Both the position numbers and the translations under genes were made by a program. A stretch of DNA of 64,000 nucleotides from Vibrio mimicus CAIM 602 (GTDB taxonomy: Bacteria > Pseudomonadota > Gammaproteobacteria > Enterobacterales > Vibrionaceae): assembly GCF_000338875.1 (NCBI RefSeq), contig NZ_AOMO01000031.1, forward strand, positions 29,151-93,150. Reading direction: 5' to 3'. Position 1 is the first letter of the stretch. Each line of letters begins with the position of its first letter. This document shows, in pieces, positions 63,188-64,000 of the stretch. The notes beneath the pieces were generated by a model, which made no database searches, was not told the origin of the DNA, and saw only the letters and a program-made list of their open reading frames with translations.

Positions 63188-63724
63188 GCCCAATTTATTC
63201 AACGTTAGCGAACGATAACTTCCGCAACCGATACCGTTATCTTGATGGCCAGCCAAACTTTCAAACACATTGAAATGAGATACGACTATTATCTTAGAAT
63301 AATGCTTGTATCGCGATAACACATTTTCAGCGCGGTTTCTAAGTACTATCCAAGACTCATACGGGACATTATTAGGCTCTGCATTATTTTTCAGTGAAGC
63401 GCGATACTCATGCCAACGGCGATCTCTTTCTTGAAGATCTACATAGCCACCGTCCAAGTCCGCTCGCCACTCACGTAGGTCATGTTCAACAAAGAGTTCT
63501 AAACCGAGTTTACGGTTTATAATTTCTGCAGTTTGAAGAGCTCTTGTATACGGTGAAGATATGATCACTTCTGCTTTCTCGAGTTGAATTTCTTGAGCAA
63601 CAGCGTGCAATTCATGTATGTGGTCTCGATGTAAAGGAGCATAATCTTTTTCAAGTTGGCTCATTTTTCGCTCGTCAGATAACGAGTAGTCAGGCACGCC
63701 ATGCCTTACAAATACGACTTCCAT
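63185..63724 (-). CDS. Histidine phosphatase (phosphoglycerate-mutase-like), integron cassette
   Basis: 179 residues with the RHG motif at the N-terminus (VFVRHGVPDYSL; catalytic His 8), SSPYTRALQTAEII with the phosphate-binding arginine, the acidic ERDRRWHEY region, and VVSHFNVFESLAG with the second histidine. It should dephosphorylate a sugar or nucleotide phosphate. The stop codon is formed by the end of attC 13. Confidence 0.88.
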   Translation of the reverse strand: MEVVFVRHGVPDYSLSDERKMSQLEKDYAPLHRDHIHELHAVAQEIQLEKAEVIISSPYTRALQTAEIINRKLGLELFVEHDLREWRADLDGGYVDLQERDRRWHEYRASLKNNAEPNNVPYESWIVLRNRAENVLSRYKHYSKIIVVSHFNVFESLAGHQDNGIGCGSYRSLTLNKLG

Positions 63725-63758
63725 TCGTCTCTAAATCTCCATTTTTACCGGATTGGGC

Positions 63759-63881
63759 TAACGCCCGCCTAAGGGGCTGGCAACGCATTAACACTAAACT
63801 CAAACACAACAACCGTAACCACCGCGGCTCAATGGGACTGGAAACGCCGCGCGTTGACAGTCCCTCTTGAGGCGTTTGTTA
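63759..63881 (-). repeat. attC 14 (VCR) of the partial last cassette
   Basis: VCR-type attC, about 123 bases, belonging to the cassette that continues beyond the right edge. Confidence 0.95.
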
Positions 63882-64000
63882 GCTTCATAGCCTATTGTTT
63901 CACAATGGCTTTTTAACACATTTGCTTGAAAGGCATTTTACGCAAAAGCATCACACAAACACACGTCCAACGCCAAAAGCTGTGAGGTTGGCATACCAAA
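63882..64000 (-). other. Partial integron cassette at the right edge
   Basis: About 119 bases of the next cassette's 3' part. No convincing reading frame can be called; the array clearly continues beyond the window. Confidence 0.5.

Noticed and set aside
54483..63881. CRISPR array
   Set aside because: The repeats are about 120 bases with internal dyads and genes between them, which is attC, not CRISPR.

Overview
The window comes from a Vibrio of the V. cholerae clade. The CAI-1 quorum-sensing pair cqsA/cqsS sits beside clcA, sbcCD, cra-fruBKA and nrdDG, which is the gene order I know from V. cholerae chromosome II (VCA0511-VCA0527), and the right end is a superintegron full of ~121-124 bp VCR-type attC sites. 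From memory, CqsA and CqsS differ from the V. cholerae proteins at scattered positions, so a close relative (V. mimicus, V. metoecus or a divergent V. cholerae) is plausible. That is inference.

Layout. 1-11,044: a complete sialic-acid scavenging and catabolism block. It has nanM (cut by the left edge), nanR, nanA and the TRAP transporter siaM-siaQ-siaP on the minus strand; nanE-nanK-nagA and the secreted sialidase nanH diverge on the plus strand. The order is that of the VPI-2 nan-nag region, which in the V. cholerae reference lies on chromosome I. 11,418-38,092: chromosome II backbone. It has an RbgA-like GTPase, a COG0523 metallochaperone, the ClC exchanger clcA, a TDT-family transporter, cqsA/cqsS (convergent), sbcDC, the fructose regulon cra/fruBKA with three visible Cra operators, a GAF-EAL protein, an aspartic-protease-like lipoprotein, an aromatic/aspartate aminotransferase, and the anaerobic ribonucleotide reductase nrdDG with tandem NrdR boxes and a perfect FNR box. 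36.6-54.1 kb: a more variable stretch of two AraC/carboxymuconolactone-decarboxylase modules, a 961-residue alkaline-phosphatase-superfamily protein, an amidohydrolase, a SpoU methyltransferase, a lone sulfate-binding protein, and regulator/target pairs (TetR-HPP, LysR-MFS, MerR-aminotransferase IV) with clear operators. 54.2-64.0 kb: superintegron with 14 attC sites. Array direction is right to left, so most cassette genes are on the minus strand. Cassettes encode an EamA exporter, LysE exporter, GST, PaiB-like protein, DUF3147-like protein, monooxygenase-like protein, two GNATs, an RRM protein, CcdAB, an unknown 318-residue protein, a zinc-ribbon protein and a histidine phosphatase. No integrase gene is present, so this is the integrase-distal end.

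How it fits together: NanH releases sialic acid, SiaPQM imports it, and NanM/NanA/NanK/NanE/NagA convert it towards fructose-6-phosphate under NanR. CqsA makes CAI-1 and CqsS senses it. FruBKA imports and phosphorylates fructose under Cra control. The integron end is a store of resistance, transport and stability functions.

Four genes (nrdD, the class IV aminotransferase, the GST and one GNAT) are each broken by one missing base at a homopolymer run. This looks like systematic under-calling in the assembly as much as real decay and should be checked before these are called pseudogenes.
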